Shown one piece after another: positions 63,392 through 64,000 of a stretch of 64,000 bases of DNA (positions within the stretch are counted from its first letter, which is position 1; each line of letters starts with the position of its first letter). The notes under the pieces are model-generated. The model worked only from the letters and a program-made list of their open reading frames with translations, did not search any database and was not told the origin of the DNA. Origin of the DNA: Aurelia coerulea (taxonomy: Eukaryota > Cnidaria > Scyphozoa > Semaeostomeae > Ulmaridae); assembly GCA_039566865.1 (NCBI GenBank), contig CM076957.1:10549896-10613895 (forward strand). Direction: 5' to 3'. The translations under genes and the position numbers were made by a program.

Positions 63392-63720
63392 GCTGGAATA
63401 TCTGTTTTGCAGAGCCTACAGTTGCATTTATCACCATTCCAACATCTAATTGGTTTTTTGAAAATAAGAAGGGTGTTTGATTGTTTTATTTCTTGAGCTA
63501 AAAATTGCCACAGTTTATTTCCAAGGCAGGCTATGGTCTCAGCTCCAAAGGACGTGTCACACCTTTTGGGGAATCGTGCATCGTTCGGGGAAGCAAAATT
63601 CATAGAAACCAAGCATATCGATGTCACCGGTAGAGATCCTATTATCAAAGGCTTATGTATGCTTTGATTCCCTTTCAACTATTCTATGAAAGCATCCGGA
63701 TCGAGCAATATTATCGTACT
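63388..63720 (-). pseudogene. LINE RT C-terminal relic (third family)
   Basis: MNFASPNDARFPKRCDTSFG, AETIACLGNKLWQFLAQEIK and CWNGDKCNCRLCKTDIPA match the C-terminus of the LINE at 6.9 kb, including the final cysteine cluster. Upstream residues decay after 63680. Confidence 0.75.
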
Positions 63721-64000
63721 TGCGAATACAATAGTGGCGTGAAAGCTTCCACCAATGCTGTTCATATTCGAAAATCTTTCAGATGCTAGAAATTTTTATA
63801 TAAATATCGTTCGAACCAGAATATTTTGCAGAATTGCTAAACGGTCGATTGGTTTTCTTCCTGAACATAGCAAAATCTTTACAGAACACTTTGAAGCTTC
63901 TTAGAAGATGAGACAACAATAAATTCACGACAGAATAGGTGTAACTACTGTCAAATAATGTCTCGAACAACAGATTTTATTGAGAACATTTTGAAGGAGA
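63721..64000. other. No gene recognised at the window end
   Basis: AT-rich sequence with no supported feature. Confidence 0.4.

Noticed and set aside
1..64000. tRNA, rRNA or bacterial genes
   Set aside because: No cloverleaf, rRNA core or Shine-Dalgarno-led operon was recognised by eye on either strand.

Overview
The window looks like nuclear DNA of an invertebrate animal, most likely a cnidarian (anthozoan). It is AT-rich, has short spliced exons with GT/AG borders, no long intact host reading frame, and is crowded with animal-type mobile elements: jockey/CR1-like LINEs, a Penelope-like element, PIF/Harbinger, Tc1/mariner-like, Mutator-like, piggyBac-like and hAT-like elements. The assignment to Anthozoa rests on the general flavour of the LINE and Harbinger proteins, not on a search. 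No rRNA, tRNA, CRISPR or bacterial operon is seen.

Layout. 1-14 kb: LINE relics (3.5-5.6, 6.9-7.6, 8.1-9.2, 14.3-14.8 kb), a TA-flanked transposon that holds a smaller one (3.94-5.17 kb), a long-TIR Mutator-like element (10.83-11.80 kb), and three minus-strand exons with matching splice phases that look like one host gene (13.55 to 7.95 kb). 15.07-22.61 kb: a complete PIF/Harbinger transposon with TTA target duplication, inserted in frame into the GIY-YIG domain of a Penelope-like relic. It carries a transposase with one nonsense codon, a two-exon zinc-ribbon/Myb-like accessory gene, and a 3.1-kb inverted repeat bearing a duplicated PIN-like gene. 22.9-29.3 kb: mariner-like elements and two LINE copies; the second LINE is itself cut by three small DNA transposons. 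31.2-32.2 kb: last two exons of an unidentified plus-strand host gene. 32.7-33.5 kb: a LINE copy with perfect 11-bp target duplications. 33.8-41 kb: hAT-like and piggyBac-like MITEs, a G-rich minisatellite, two candidate minus-strand exons. 41-45 kb: a LINE split by an opposite-strand LINE. 46.7-61.4 kb: four plus-strand exons of a probable host gene whose introns hold further LINEs and MITEs. 61.5-64 kb: LINE relics, Penelope-like terminal sequence and a palindromic MITE.

Most of what can be read is the record of nested insertions. In several cases removing the insert and one copy of the target duplication restores the interrupted frame exactly, which fixes both element borders and the order of events. 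Two LINE families each end in a 3' stem-loop that stays paired while its sequence changes between copies; this is the clearest sign of conserved but unannotated function in the window. Host exons are short, and none of their protein families was recognised.
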